Counted from the first letter of the stretch, positions 39,641 through 53,218 are shown. The stretch is 64,000 nt of DNA from Rostratula benghalensis (GCA_013399305.1 VXAI01000068.1:1-64000); one strand, 5' to 3'. The notes: a model not told the origin generated them from the sequence alone. Numbers and translations: made by a program.

Positions 39641-42600
39641 ACTGGCCTTTACAAGAAAGGTTTGGTGTCGAGGTGGTGCTGTGGATCTCTCCCTGACAAG
39701 AGTCCCTCAGATGGGAGTTGTGGCCAAGTCGATATGATAAATTTATGCAGGCACTTAACTTCATTTTTGTGTGGAATCGTGGGCTGCTCAGTTCAGTGGG
39801 ACTCTTCTTTTGGGCCAGGATTTCAGTGGTGCAGCCCAAGGCAGAGCTGAACCATGGCACTGTACAAGGGAGCAGATGAAACCTGGAAATTGGTGGGAGG
39901 CAATGGGCAGCTGCAATTGAGAGTTTCCATTAGTGTCTCAATTTCAGCTACTCTTCTGCTTTTATAGTTTGGAGCTCAACCCAAAGAGGACGAAAGTGCT
40001 CAGGGGTTCTTCAGTGCCTTGAAAATTACATCCTTAGCTAAGATTGTCAGGAGCTGAAAGCATTAGAAAGCTGTATTGTGATTCAAGAGTGAAAGGTTGT
40101 CCTGTGTTTGATGACTTGTTATCTTCTGGAGCTCTTGCGGAGGGGTGATCTAACAAGATGCACGTGAGACAGCAGGATGGATACTTGCAGTTACTGTAAA
40201 AATCCTCCCTGCCCCGTGCCCATCTCATGCTGCTCTACTTAGAGTGTTTCAGATGTTGCTGGGTGGAAATTTTTTCAATTAAGTGCACTTAATCAGAAGA
40301 AAAAGCCTGTTTGTCGAAAAGTGAAGTATCTTCTGTGTACATGGAAAACACACCACCTCTAGGGAAACTTTTAATGAAGAGGAGAGTCCTTGGGTTCCTG
40401 AAGGAATTCTTCATGAGAAAAAAAAAGATCCTAATTCTAATTTTGCTCTTTTGAGCAAGAAGCAGCTTTCTACCACCTACAACTTCATAAAACATTCATG
40501 AAGTTGCTGTCTTACCACGCTGCTGTAGTACAAACGATGATAGATCTGCAGAAAGGCCAGCTCCTCTTCTCCACAGAAACCAGCGGCTTGGACAGATTCA
40601 AATTTACTGTTTCCTCTCTTACTTCTACAAAAAGTAACTGAGGGACCTGGTTTATAGTAAGGGCTGCCTGTTTTGTGCTTTTACTCCAGCTGACAGTACA
40701 AATACCCATTTCCTTGCTAAGATTTGGAAGCTGTTAACGTGGCTTTTCCCTGCATTGCAGGAGGTTTTCTTCGGCCCCGTGGCCACAGCGCAGCGAAGGG
40801 GCAGAGCTCTAGCTGCTCGCTGGCTGCAGTTGGGCAATTATGGTGTCAAATAGGAATCTAAACATATGGTCATTGCTACAAATTACAGAGCCTGAGAAAG
40901 CTGGAGAGAGCAATGATGAGTTGGAAAAAATAAAATAAAAATCTGGTGGAAATAGAGTTAAATGTCAATGTCTGCATTGTGCCTAGTTAATATTTCACAG
41001 GAACGCTGTCAACTTCTTATAGAGCCCAAAGGATTTATACGTTTTTTCTGACAGATGATCATGATTCCCATCAGTACTCTTAATGCCAACATCTGTAGGG
41101 TTCCACCTAATTTGGGAAACAAATATATTCTGTCCTCGTCAAGAAAGAATACTTTGTATGTTCCGGGAAATGCTTATTACTTTAGGGTCATTGCAATTAA
41201 GTGGAGGACAGAGATTTTTTTTTAAAGGAGTATGGCGTGGTAATGTTACACTTTCCTTTTGGCTGCTGTTTTTAAATGCAAGGATGTTGGTGCCAGGTTT
41301 GGGTCTTTGTAGCACAGTGAAAAAAATGCTATTGATAATAGCTCTGGGTAGACACATTAATTTAAAGTGAAACGTGCTCATTAATGCTATGGAAAGTTTT
41401 GGTGGTAACCAAATCTGTGCTTTATGGATGAAGAATGTTGGGAATGCATGATATAAAACCAGCCTTATCGCTCATTCATAACTTTCTTTAAGCTCCACTG
41501 TAATCTTATTTATTTGATGTGTTTATGTCATTTGGGAAAATCTCTCAAAATCCTGCTTTTCTAACCTTCTCTACATTAAATCATGGCCAGTTTAGATACT
41601 AATGCCCAAGGAAACCTATATAAACATTCCTTTTTCCCGTGCTGATTCTAACATCTTCATAGATGATGAAGATATTCCCCTTGGCTTATCTTTCCTTCTG
41701 CTAAATAAATGAATTTCACTTGATCTCTCTTCTTTTGGTGATCTTTACTCCCTGGATCAAATTTCAGCAGGCTGGAATTCTTAATTATTTACATGGGTGT
41801 GCTAATATTCAAGGAAAAGTTATACTTCATGTTGTGCATGAATTAGTTGGGTGTATATAAATATAGTTGTGTGATAATGTAGTGTTACTGAAAGCAGAAA
41901 TGTAGCTTAGTGATCTTCAAGGCGTTCTGCAGGACGTTCACCAGAGAACTTGGGGAAGGTATGTCTGTCTGGGTTAATGTGTGCCTAGAGGAGGAAGAGC
42001 CTGACCAAAAATCTATGAGAAAGGATACCAGAATTTCTCATGAGCTGTTTGAAAAAGAACAGAAAATTCAGAGAGTGGGAAATGTTACCTTCTACACGTT
42101 AAAACAAAAGAAATGCAACCTGAGTTTATTTAAAGAGGTTGTTACTCTTGGAACAGTCATAAAACGTCTTTTCTATCATCTGTGAGGTTCTGCAGGCTTC
42201 TGTTATTCATCACTTCTAAATTATGTAAAGTAGCTATCTAGGTTAAGTTCAGTGAATTGCAGAATTCTAATTTATGCAGTGCTTAAAGCAGTTACCTTCG
42301 GGGTAGGGGGAAAAATAGGAATTTTACATGAAGTGGTCCCTTTTATGTTGGTGTTTTTTGACCAAACCATGATTCGAAAAACTTAGAAGAACTTTTGCAG
42401 GAGTGCCACAGGATGCTACTTGATATCTCTCTCTATATATATATATTTTAAAATAAAATGTTTGCTTTTGAATGAGAAATGTCCTATTATGTACTGAAAT
42501 ATCAGCCTCGAGATTGTCTTGGTCTTGTGTTCTTTCGATGAGACGAGGAAGCCCGGTGGTGTCTATCAGTGAATCTGATCAGAATAAAGATGAACTTGTA

Positions 42601-43304
42601 AGCCAATAAAGTGGGTACAAACCACTTTATTAGAAGCAGCATTGAGTTAAACAGGAGTGATATCACATTTGGTTTTGAATGATGAATAGGACTTCAGTTT
42701 CAAAGGTTGTTTTTCTGCCTACTTGATGTAAACTTAGTGTAGCAGTGTAAAAGGTTCCTTCTGACTCGCCTGATTCCTCTGCGGATTTTGGGTGTGCAGA
42801 GGTCCAGTTCCTAAGTGTATAAAACACCTTGTTTCACGTAAACCAAAACTCCTTGGGCTGCTCTTTGTTTTGCCTTCATCCTGATTTTTAATATTTATTT
42901 ATTTTTTTAAAGTTATATCTATTTTAATCCCTTTCTTGTCTCTCTTCAGTATCATTTCATCTCAGTTTCACTTCCTTAACACCAGCCCTGTGGTACTGTT
43001 GGCCTTGCCCCTCTTCAAATGAGAGAGAGACTTCTTTCCTCCCAGCAGCTTTTCTGCAGCATCATTAGGTAACATCATCTGGTAGAAATGAGAGAGGAGA
43101 TGATGTCCAGGGTTGTGTTTGGGCCAATGCAGAAAACCAGGAAGACCAAGCAACATCTGTTGTTGTCCTTGCTGAGGTCAGGCACAGTAAGGGAGTGCAA
43201 CCATGAGAAGAAGAGATTTTCATGCATATGTCCAATAAAAGCCTTAAAGATCTTTCTTTCCAGTGTTTAAAGGGGGGGCCCGAGACAGATGGGGAGGGAC
43301 TCTT
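39641..43304. other. Single-copy intronic DNA
   Basis: No gene is recognised. A GC-rich patch at 40760-40830 follows an acceptor-like TTTTCCCTGCATTGCAG but has only a short frame. A 10-bp-stem hairpin lies at 42605-42631 and a TA stretch at about 42432-42446. Confidence 0.5.
42605..42631. repeat. Perfect inverted repeat, 10-bp arms, 7-nt loop
   Basis: The arms AATAAAGTGG and CCACTTTATT are exact complements around GTACAAA. No function is assigned. Confidence 0.8.
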
Positions 43305-43390
43305 TCATAGAATGGAATCATAGAATGGTTAGAGTTGGAAGGGACCTTAAAGATCATCCAGTTCCAATCCCCCTGCCATGGGCAGGGACA
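43305..43390 (-). mobile_element. CR1 LINE 3' tail fragment, left half of an inverted pair
   Basis: A reversed tail (ATAGAATGGAATCATAGAATGG) and about 60 bp of CR1 3' UTR (GGAAGGGACCTTAAAGATCA) stop at GGCAGGGACA. It faces the + strand copy that begins about 10 bp later. Confidence 0.9.
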
Positions 43391-43400
43391 AGGAAGGGAC

Positions 43401-43684
43401 ATGGGCAGGACACTCTTTATCAAGGAGTATAGTAATAGGATGAGGGGTAATGGTTTTAAACTGGAAGAGGGTAGATGTACATTAGATATTGGGGAGAAAT
43501 TCTTTGCTGTGAGGGTGGTGAGACACTGGAACAGGTTGCCCAGAGAAGCTGTGGAAGCCCCATCCCTGGAGGTGTTCAAGGGGCTGGATGGGGCTTTGAG
43601 CAATCTGGTCTGGTGGGAGGTGTCCCTGCTCATGGCACAGGGCTTGAAACTCGATGATCTTTAAGGTCCTGTGTAACCCAAACA
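43401..43684 (+). mobile_element. CR1 LINE 3' end, right half of an inverted pair
   Basis: It starts near CACTCTTTATCAAGGAG and encodes CR1 C-terminal motifs (RHWNRLPREAVEAPSLEVF). It ends in GATGATCTTTAAGGTCC and a tail decayed to CCCAAACAC. It resembles the copy at 3601-3893 in truncation point and subfamily. Confidence 0.92.
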
Positions 43685-45848
43685 CAGGTTTCCTGAGGAA
43701 AAATCAGAGGACTTTGGAATGTGGAAACCATAGGTTTGTAACTCATTCACCTTTGTAAAGCATGGGAGATTTTACTTTCCCTCCCTAGTGCTCACAAATA
43801 CACAAGTATTTCTGCTGCAGAAGGCAAGATACGTGTGAAACAGCAGATAAATCTCCATGGGAGGTTAAACCAGTCACGCGTTCACCAAAAGAGGGAAACC
43901 ATGGACCCGGCTCTACCTCATGGCTCCTCACACCGCATCGTGTCATGCCCCTTTTAGCTAAAATGGATTCACAGTGTGATATTTCTGATTGAACAAAAGC
44001 AAAGGGAAAGTGCTGCCCGAGGTCCAGGCTGGGGTAAAGTGCTGTTCTGACGTGGATCTCCATCAGCACAGCGGGAGATGGAAAGAGAAAAAGTGATCCC
44101 ACTGGCAAATGTAAGGCAATGGCCGAGGCGCTTTATAAATTATTTCTTTAGTGAAGCGTAACGTGGATAGTTTGCATGTTTATGCCTCAGCCCGTGGGGA
44201 TGATGGGGACAAGGTGCAGAGATCTGAGCAGAACCTTGAACCTTCAGCTACTCGGACCAGGAGATACAACTGACCTGGTGTGTCCTCGGGAGGCCTCACA
44301 CTGCCCCCTCCATTGACTGCTTAAAACACATCAGTGTTCCCAGCTGGAGATTTTGGGGAAAGTCATGACCACCTATATTTGATTTACCATTTCCTCTGTC
44401 ATTTTCCAATAATGACAAAAAAAAAAAGTCCTCGGTCCATTTAGCAAAGCAATGAACAAAATATTGTGCAACTGGAGCATTTTATCCTACTTCCATTCTG
44501 ATTTTTATCTTGGGCTTTCAAAGTTCTGCATGTTTTGATCAATTGTTTGCAATATTACGATGTCATCTTCTTTCTATTTCCTCAAAAAGCAGCTTTCCAA
44601 AATACTTTAAAATATCCAGTCATTTTAATACATGTCTCAAGGGATCTTCAAAATAACTTTATGCAGGTGGTGTGAGCTTAAAAAAAAAAAGCCTTCCCCT
44701 GTGTTTTCAGCTGCATTCATCACCTCAGGTCTTCTTCAATATTCATGTCTTCTACTGGAATACTATTTTTGTTCTCAGTGATGACATGTGATTTTCTTCA
44801 AAATGAAACATATGGTTTATTTTCCTTGTCAAATTGCCCTTAAAATCTCTCATATTTTTATTTTTTTTTCCTGCTGTCTGTTTCTTCCATGACTTAAACA
44901 CTTTGTTACTTAAACTTTCTTTATATTTATGGTAGTGGTTATTACTAAGTAGCAAATAACAGAAGGAAATGTACATAAAGAAGCTTTCAAAACATCCTGT
45001 GTATGTTCCTGGATCTTACCTCATGTTTCCTCCTAACCCATCAGTAATTAGTTCAGTCTCACGATGGGGTCTTTGGAAATATCTTCAAAACCATTGTTGT
45101 GGTGTTTGGTTGCTGATTTGTTGCTTGGTATATTTTCTTTAATACCACTTCAAAAAAAAAAAAAAAGAATCTAAGAAAAAGTTGTTTAAAAAAGTGCCCT
45201 TAAAACACAAGAATGGGGTGAGATGGGGTTGGGGAAAGTCCTGTGAAGCAGGGAAATAGAAAATGATGGAAAACTATTAATTTATCAATTTCTAAGCCTC
45301 ATTTGTTTTTTTTAAACTTGACTCAATCAGTATGAATCTTGTGGTATCTGAGCTCATTTGCTTATGGCGTGAGGAAACCAGTTGCAAGGTGGGAATCTCT
45401 CTCTTTTCTAATCATCTCCCAATGGCTTTGTGAGAAACCTGTCCAAAAAAACTTCAAGGAGATGTAGGAATAAAAGTGGAAAGTTGTGTGAGGGGAAGCT
45501 TGCACTTCTCTTAGAGATGAGAAGATGAATTTCTTTGCTGATCCCATAGATCAGGGAGCTGAAAGGCCAGGCTGAGGTGGGGAGGGATGTCCCCCCACTT
45601 TCCAGCTGGGTGTTGTCTCTAAGTGCACTCAGCGGTGAAGTCAGGCACTCTGCTTAACACCAGTGTGACACAACTGCACAGGCTGATTTAGTTGCAGTCT
45701 GGAAGTGATTGTGTAATACAATTAAGAAACAAGGTTTTTACCCCACTTCTTAAGTAGAAGTAAATAAATCGGTCTTTGGAGCTGTCCCAGAAATTGGTGC
45801 CTCTTAGTTACCGGTTCTTGAATGCATTTCAGTGAGCCGTATCTATCA
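43685..45848. other. Single-copy intronic DNA
   Basis: No gene or transposon is recognised. A tracts lie near 44420, 44679 and 45150. Confidence 0.5.
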
Positions 45849-46605
45849 TGGAATCAGGGAATTGTCAGAGTTGGAAGGGACCTCTAGAGATCATCCAGTC
45901 CCTCTCCCCTGCTAAAGCAGGGTTGTCCAGAGAACGTCACTTAGCGCTGCATCCAGGAGGGTCTTGAAGGTCTTCAGAGAAGGGGACTCCACACCCTCCC
46001 TGGGCAGCCTCTGCCAGGGCTCTGCCACCCTCACCAGAAAGTTTTTCCTCATATTCAAATGGGACCTCCTATGTTCCAGCTTGGGCCTGTTGCCCCTTGT
46101 CCTATTGCTGGAAACCACTGAAGAGTCCATCTCCATCCTCCTTCAACCCACCCTTTAGATATTTCTAAACATATGTAAGGTCTCCCCTCAGCCTTCTCTT
46201 CTTCAGGCTAAAGAGTTCCATCTCTCTTAGGCTTTTCTTCTCAGGGAGATGCTGAAATCCCTCAATCATCTTTGATGCACTGCACTGTTCTCTCCAGTAG
46301 TTCCCTGTCTCTCTTGATCTGGGGAGCCCACAACTGGATGCAGTATTCCAGATGGGTCCTCACCAGTGCGGAGCAGAGGGGGAGAATGACCTCCCTTGAC
46401 CTAGTGCCACACTCTTCTCTATGCAGCCTGGGATTCCACTGGCCCTGTTGGCCACAAGGACACGTTTCTGGACCATGGAAAGTTTACTGTCGACCAGGAC
46501 TCCCAGGTCTTTCTCCTCACAAGTGTTTTCCAGGAGACCCTCCCCTAACCTGTATTGGTGCCTGTGGTTCTTCCTCCCCAGGTGCAGGACCCTTTTTAGA
46601 TTTAA
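45849..46605 (-). mobile_element. CR1 LINE 3' end, about 760 bp
   Basis: It begins TGGAATCAGGGAATTGTCAG, as does the copy at 34561. It is the copy that reaches furthest 5'. The minus strand encodes NLKRVLHLGRKNHRHQYRL and [15 protein letters not shown], conserved in CR1 reverse transcriptase, and then the C-terminal EHRRSHLNMRKNF motif. Frame breaks make it inactive. Confidence 0.95.
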
Positions 46606-48451
46606 AAAAAACCCAGTAGCCACCACTATTCTATTAGTGGTGTACTTTCTGTAAAAAGGCACTTTAAATCTACTTGATTATTGAAAAGACTCAAAGAGTT
46701 TCAATCTTAATTGATATTAATAGGAGTAACCCTCAATGACGTGAACTTGGCAAGGCAGGAGTTGCAGCTGTTCTCAGCAATAGTGGCAGTAACAAAGATA
46801 ATTAATTGTTTTTCCCTGGGAGATATATTTAGATTCAACAGTCTAAATATTCCATTCCCTGAGCCCTAGTTCAGGCTTGTATTTGTTCTCCAAGTACAGT
46901 AAGTGAAACTAATGTTAATATTTTTTGACTGACACACCATATCATGTGCTGGTGCACTCATTTTTTAAGAAATTATATATTTTAATTATTTGTTACACAA
47001 ATGTTCAAACGATGACTGAAACAGTTATTACTGTGCCTGATTTTCGTAGCATAAAGTAAGTACTAAATTGACTTTTTCTTTGAAGAGTTGGTTTATAAGA
47101 GCTGGTACTCAAACTGGTTCCAGCAGTAAAACACAAAGGGTATCCCATTGATACGGCAGAGCGTGTGTTCCTGGCAGAGTTCTAGACAAAAAATATTGTT
47201 GAGTGAGCATGGGTTCTTTTGCTGAGGTGTAATCCACCTGCATAATTAAAGAATACGTCAAGGTTCAGTCTTCAAGTGTTGGAGTGCGTGAGGATGTGCT
47301 CATGCAAGACCCATCTTGCAAGAGATCTCTGCCTGGGTGGTAAGGACTCTTCATGGGTGCTTCCTCTGAAGATAACCCCAAATTGCAATATTGTTGAAGC
47401 ACTGGGGACTGAGCACACCATGACACCCAGGAGGGAGAGAGACACCAAAGCAGATGCCTCCTGCGTTCCCTTCCTCGTAGCTGGGACGTTGGAAGTGGGC
47501 TGTGCACTTGGGGAGTATTTACTTCTGGTCCTGGTTCTCACAGCTGTAATAGAGACACCCACAAGAGTGTTTATTCGTATGCTTTAAGTGTGTGGTTTTT
47601 ATTAACACTTATTTTAATAGGGGCTGTAAAACTCCTGCATTTAAATGCTGTTCTATAAACCGACATTGTTCTGAGCAAGGCTTTCCTTCACCAGTTATTT
47701 ATTTCTACAATACCAAGTCTCTAGTGTTGGTATAATTTTGTCTGCAGTGATAACATCCACCCTGAGCACACAACATGCACGGGAGGCTCTGTTTTGTGCT
47801 ACAACAGTAATTTCCTATTGAAGGTTTGAGATCTGTGTATCTCAAATACCAGACAGCAGCCTCTGGGTGGGATCTACCACCATGGGTGCTGGGCTGGCCA
47901 TGGAGCTGGTGGTGGGGCCTCCTGCTGAGCAAAGCAGGTGGCCTCCAGCAGCTCCACAAACACCTCCCTTCATAGTCAACACAGGAGGCTTTATTTTCCC
48001 CCCCCAGACTAATACAGTACTAAACCAACAAACTAAACAATTTACCTTTGTGATGTAAATATTTCCTAAGCTGAGCTTCTATCAAATCCTGCGGTTATTT
48101 GCTCTGCTCGGTGAGAGAGATACAGCCTCTGCAGGAGAGAAATCTGTCCTTTATGAATGGGGTGAAGCTCTTTTTTTTTTTTTTGTTTTAATGGCATCTT
48201 AAATGAAATCTGAACTACACACCATGCCTTGCATACAGCAAAAGTAAGAGCTGTGATGAAAAGATGATTGCAGGTGATCAGTAGTAGTAGTGATTTGAAT
48301 GTTTTGTCCTGCATCTTCAGCTCACTGCCCAGAAAAACTACCTTGTTAGTGGGTTGAAAGAAGTTACTTGAGTTCAAAAAGTTATTTCCAAAGCCTAATT
48401 TCTCCAGATCTCCCTGTGTTGTTTTGACCATTTTATGGCTGGAATATTGAT
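46606..48451. other. Single-copy intronic DNA
   Basis: No gene is recognised. Overlapping 80-103-codon frames on both strands at 47265-47587 look like chance. A T tract lies near 48172-48184. Confidence 0.5.
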
Positions 48452-49139
48452 TGCAACCAGTACAGGTTGGAGGCTGACCTTCTGGAGAGCAGCTCTGAGG
48501 AGAAAGACCTGAGAGTCTTGGTGATCATGATCATCAGCCAGCAATGTGCCTTTGTGGCCAGTGGCATCCTTGGGTGCATCAAGAAGAGTGTGACCAGCAG
48601 GTGGAGGGAGGTCATGCTGCCCCTCTGCTCTGCCACGGTGAGGCCCCATCTGCAGTGTCCAGTCCTGGGCTCCCCAGTTCAAGGACAGGGAATGGCTGGA
48701 GAGGGTACAGCAAAGGGCTGTAAAGGCGATGAGGGGCCTGGAGTATCTCTCTTGGGAGGAAAGGCTGAAGGACTTGGGTCTTGTTTAGTCTGGAGAAGAG
48801 AAGACTGAGGAGGGATCTGATCAACACCTATACACACTTAAAGGACGGTTGTCAAGAGGAAGGGGCCAGTCTTTTTTCAGTGGTGGCCAGTGAGAGGACA
48901 AGAGGAAGTGGGCACAAACTTCAACGTGGAAAGCTCCATCTAAACATGAGGAAGAACTTCTTCCCTTTGAGGGTGGCAGAGCCCTGGCAGAGGCTGCCCG
49001 GAGAGGTGGTGGACTCTCTCTCTCTGGAGACATTCAAACCAACCTGGACATGTTCCTGTGGGACCTGCTCTGGCAGGGGGTTGGACTGGGTGATCTCCAG
49101 AGTTCCCTTCCACCCCCATATTGTTCTGTGGTACTGTGC
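48452..49139 (+). mobile_element. CR1 LINE 3' end, about 690 bp
   Basis: The + strand encodes CR1 reverse-transcriptase motifs in order: EADLLESSSEEKDLRVLV, GILGCIKKSV, then [20 protein letters not shown] and LHLNMRKNFFPLRVAEPW. It ends with GGTTGGACTGGGTGATCTCC and a mutated tail (TTGTTCTGTGGTACTGTG). A 141-codon frame (48781-49206) covers the C-terminal part; the upstream part is in another frame. Confidence 0.95.
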
Positions 49140-51499
49140 TTATGCTGCTGTGGCACAATCTGGGTTGGCATTCAGTTCTGCATCTTTTCAACAACAGTGG
49201 ATTTGAGCTGTCAAACTGCTTTTGCCGCTGTCCTAAAGTAGAGGAGACTGCTCTTAACGAACGCCCAGCTGGGGGAAACTTAGGTATATGGTGCCATAAA
49301 TAAAGATACGTGTAAGCACCAAAATTAATTGTTATTGCTGTGATCATAGATCAGGCTCAACCACCTCTTTTTTTGGAGTGTGTGTATGTTTTTTGGAGTG
49401 TGTTTCCTCAGAATCGTAAGGACAGAGTCTGCCTCAGTGATTCAGCCCCGTCCCGGAGATTCTGTGGAGCAGCTGCAAAGAATCACCAGCGCAGCAGCAA
49501 AGAAACAGCCTCCTCAGTAATTCCCTGCCTCGAAATCACTCGCAAGTGAAATCGTTCTGCTGCGGAGCCCCAAAGCCACCTCTGTCTTCGAGGGAAAACT
49601 GCCTGATTGTATGGTTCTGCATCTCTTTCTTTCCCGCTGCTAGAATATAATTAAAGTTGCTAAAAATACACAGAAAATACAGTATTAGGAAGCATGTAGG
49701 CATCTGCTGTGATTTTATCCTCAAGGGAGGAGATGGTGCAAGGCTGGATGCTACTTAACTGTCTGAAGTGGTCCGTACCACATAGAAATATGAGAGTTCC
49801 TTATTTATGGCCTGATCCAAAGCCCCTTGATATCTTTAAATAATTTGAAAAGAAAAAAATATAAAAATAAAAGCAAAGAACCTGCTGGCTTTGTTAGATT
49901 TACAGAATTATTATTACCAATCAGATGAGAGGAGGCTTCTGAACTGTGAACTACCAGTTTCATGCTAGCCTGTGAGAATTCACGTTTTTAGTGCTAAGGA
50001 AATTAGTAGAACAAATGGGGGCATAATTATTGCTCTTTTACAGTACTGGCATCGTACCTAATTATGCTTTAATCTACAGAACATACTGTTTGTTTAATAA
50101 GTCCCAGCAGAGATAGTTCCAGCGTATGTTTTCACATCACCTGGAGGTGGCTGGGAACGACTGTGGCAACACTGTCAAGGAAAGTGACAGTTTACAGGAT
50201 TTTGCAGGTTTTACGGTGTATGGCATGGCTCACCTTCTGATCACTTTAGAGGTAATGAGCGTTTAGAGCTGAAGTAGTTAAATGCAAAGGGAGTCTTTGT
50301 TCCCCTTTTCTGTGTGGCAAAACCAAGGCATGATTTCCTTAGCGCAGTCTCAGCAGCCAGCGAAGCTGGTAATAAAATCCTCAGCACCCCTCCTGCTGAT
50401 GTGAGACCCGGTTATTGCTAGCAGAGGTGAAACATCAGTCATCCTTTTGACCCACTAAAATGATGATATCGGCAAGTTCTATCCCGAGCTGACTACCTGA
50501 GGGTGTCTTTTCTTGGTTTTTATTTAACTCTGGCCAGTTTTTCCTGAACGTTTCCTCTCCTGTCCCCTCAGCCATCACTTGAATTTTAATTTCCATTCCC
50601 CACATGTGGAAAGCCTTAGAAGTAACAAAGTTGGGGTTTTTTTGGCTGGAAAGAGAGTGGGGAGAAAGAGGAGCCTGGGTGTGTGTATTTGTGATGGTTT
50701 TCTCCAGCCGAGTTTGTTGTAAGGTGGGACCTTCCTCTGGGAAAGCTGTGGTTTTGCTTTTGTTGACTCAGGTGCCCACTAATTCCTTACTCAGCACATC
50801 AGGCTTTATGAGCCTGGTTTCCGTGGCTGCAGTGGAACTTTTGGAAAAATTAGGCTTGCCTTGGCCACCCTTCAGATACCAGGAAAAGTTTGAAGAAAGC
50901 AGTTAAGTTACAAGTAAAATTATTCCATGCTTAGTTTCCATACAGCTGACAATTTCAGCAGGTGTGTGGAATTCCTGCTTCCAGTGGTATCGATTCTGTT
51001 CTTGATGCCGTTTTCAGTTTTCTCCTTGACTGTTTCCATCCTCTTGACCATCCCAGAGGACACAAATAGCTTTAGGGACTGCAAGGATCTGAAAAAGCAG
51101 TACCAGACATAAGTCTTCCCATAGGAACACTGCTTTGAAATTTGATGTTTCCCCCATAAGGATGTTGGGGCTTTTTTTTTTTTTTTTTTTTGGTCAAGTG
51201 ACTATTTGGCAAGAAACTCTCTTTCTTCTCCCTAGAAAGTTCCTCGATAACATCCTATCAAACACTGTCTTTATTTCCTCATAACTATTTTCATATCTGC
51301 CTTTCTACAGTATTTGTGAAGAAATGCAGGTTAACATTTATGAAAGGTAATAGAATTTCAGCTTAGTAAGCCAAAGGAATAATTTACACTTACAGTTCTT
51401 TGGTGTTGGTTTGCCTCTGAATAATTAAATACTTAATTTGTGCATATTAGGTTTGTTTTGGTTTGTTTTTTTTTTAAGAGGTTAATGTTTCAAAGTATT
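49140..51499. other. Single-copy intronic DNA
   Basis: No gene is recognised. A T tract lies at about 51173-51191. Confidence 0.5.
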
Positions 51500-51596
51500 C
51501 AGGGCATGCTCTAGTGGCCGCGGTTGTAGGTTTTTTTGCGTCTGTAGGATTTGGCCTTGTGATCTCAGAGGTCCTTTCTGTGATGATTCTGTGATT
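51500..51596 (+). mobile_element. CR1 LINE, minimal 3' remnant
   Basis: GGATTTGGCCTTGTGATCTC, then AGAGGTCCTTTCTGTGATGATTCTGTG-type sequence (split by small indels), matches the last bases of CR1. The 5' boundary is uncertain. Confidence 0.6.
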
Positions 51597-53218
51597 TCAT
51601 AAATTTTTATGGTGTTTTTAAAAAAACCAAAAAACCTAAACCTAAAGAATTCATAGTGCTAGTACTTGCTTTTCCTTGCATGATGAACTGATGATAATCC
51701 TAGGATGCAGCCTAAGACAAGAGCTCCTTCTTGCCTGAAAGCACTCATCAGAGACGGATGGCTCCTAACTTGCTTTAAAAAGAAAAGTTTTCGTTAGTGG
51801 TCCCTACTTGAAGCCTGTGATGGTCTTCTCATCCTTTTATCAAGTCAACTCTTCTCCCCAGTGTCAAAACTTTGACTATTTCCCCCTGGTTGCTGAGGAG
51901 CAAATGGGCCTATGTGCTCATTAATCCTGCGAGTCGTTACTCAAGACTCACATAAGTCATCCGGCGCTATTCCCACTGTCCAGGGTGGGATAATAAATCC
52001 GAGCAGGGGCAGTTTCAAAACCTCTTTGTAGGTTCAGGGTGATGCTGTGCTGTTCCAGGTGATGCAATATGCCTGTATGTTGGCTATATTTTTACAGAGC
52101 AGAAAGGTACTTCAGGTGCGAAGCCCATCCATTATTTTGATGGGATCCATCTTTGTAACGTCGTTTCAGAAAGAATACAAGCTGCCCTTGTAAATACCAT
52201 TTAACGTTTTCCAGTAGCAACTTTTTACTAAATAGTACATCTTCCTACCTCTAAATAATATGTTTGCCTGCTAGAATGTTCACATTCAAGGCATACTGAC
52301 AGCAGCAGCTAAAATCACAATATATTGTTCTCTAGTGGTGTGAAAATTATTATTCAATGAATACATTTTTAAATTACACCTTAAATTATCGGGCTTGGAT
52401 CATGCTATCAAAAAAAAGTCAGAGCTTAACTGCAGAAGATCACAATTTTAACTACTTTCCCAACTGTTGAATTGCAATTAAGCCTGTATTAGGCGACCCT
52501 TTGGTGTGCCATTGACTTAAATCTTACAATTTAACTTGGAACAGTTGATTGGAGTTATTTAAAGTCATGGATATGACTTCAGTAGGGCCCAGCATACATA
52601 TGGAGCCATTTGTAGGACTAGAATCAATCTTAAAAAAAAAAAAAAAGATTCTGGTGTCGCATGTTTCTGATGTTCCTACGACATTTGTAATATTCTGAGC
52701 TTTTGTGGTAGTAAAGTTATGCAGTATCCAATTTCAATTGAATATTTAACCCTGGTAGTAAGACTCTTCTTTTAGTTCTTTATGTAGAATGTAGTTAGAA
52801 AAGGGGTTTAGCTTGGTTTTCTTCTAGTTCTTTCATCCTTCTAATCATTGAGTTTAGTATAAGGATACCTTACAGTCTTTAACCCCGTTTCCCTGTAGAT
52901 TAATTATTCCAATAGAAAATTAGCATGTATTAAACATATGTAGTTGCTTACGGTAGCAGATTTGGCTGTTGCATTTTATATTAATCTCTTGTTGCACAAA
53001 ACAAAACCTTCGTATTTCAGACTTCTCCGGTCATTAAAACTGAATTATGTAATAGGCTTCCATCTGGTATCGAAACCTGTTCATCATTATTTCATGTCAT
53101 TTTAAGTGGCATCGTTCTGAGATCTGTTCAGTGGCAGCAGGCTCACCGCTCCTCACTGGGAGCGTACAGCAGGACAGGGCTTTCTTTTGTAGATCCAAAA
53201 AAATATCTTAAAGTTTAC
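51597..53218. other. Single-copy intronic DNA, AT-rich
   Basis: Nothing is recognised. Repeat-free AT-rich sequence with a short A tract near 52634. Confidence 0.5.

Noticed and set aside
40757..40840. GC-rich patch after an acceptor-like TGCATTGCAG
   Set aside because: The frame is short and no donor or recognisable product follows.
48249..48323. Possible C/D snoRNA: GAGCT stem, GTGATGA C box, and AGCTC 75 nt later
   Set aside because: No CTGA D box precedes the closing stem, so the key second motif is missing.
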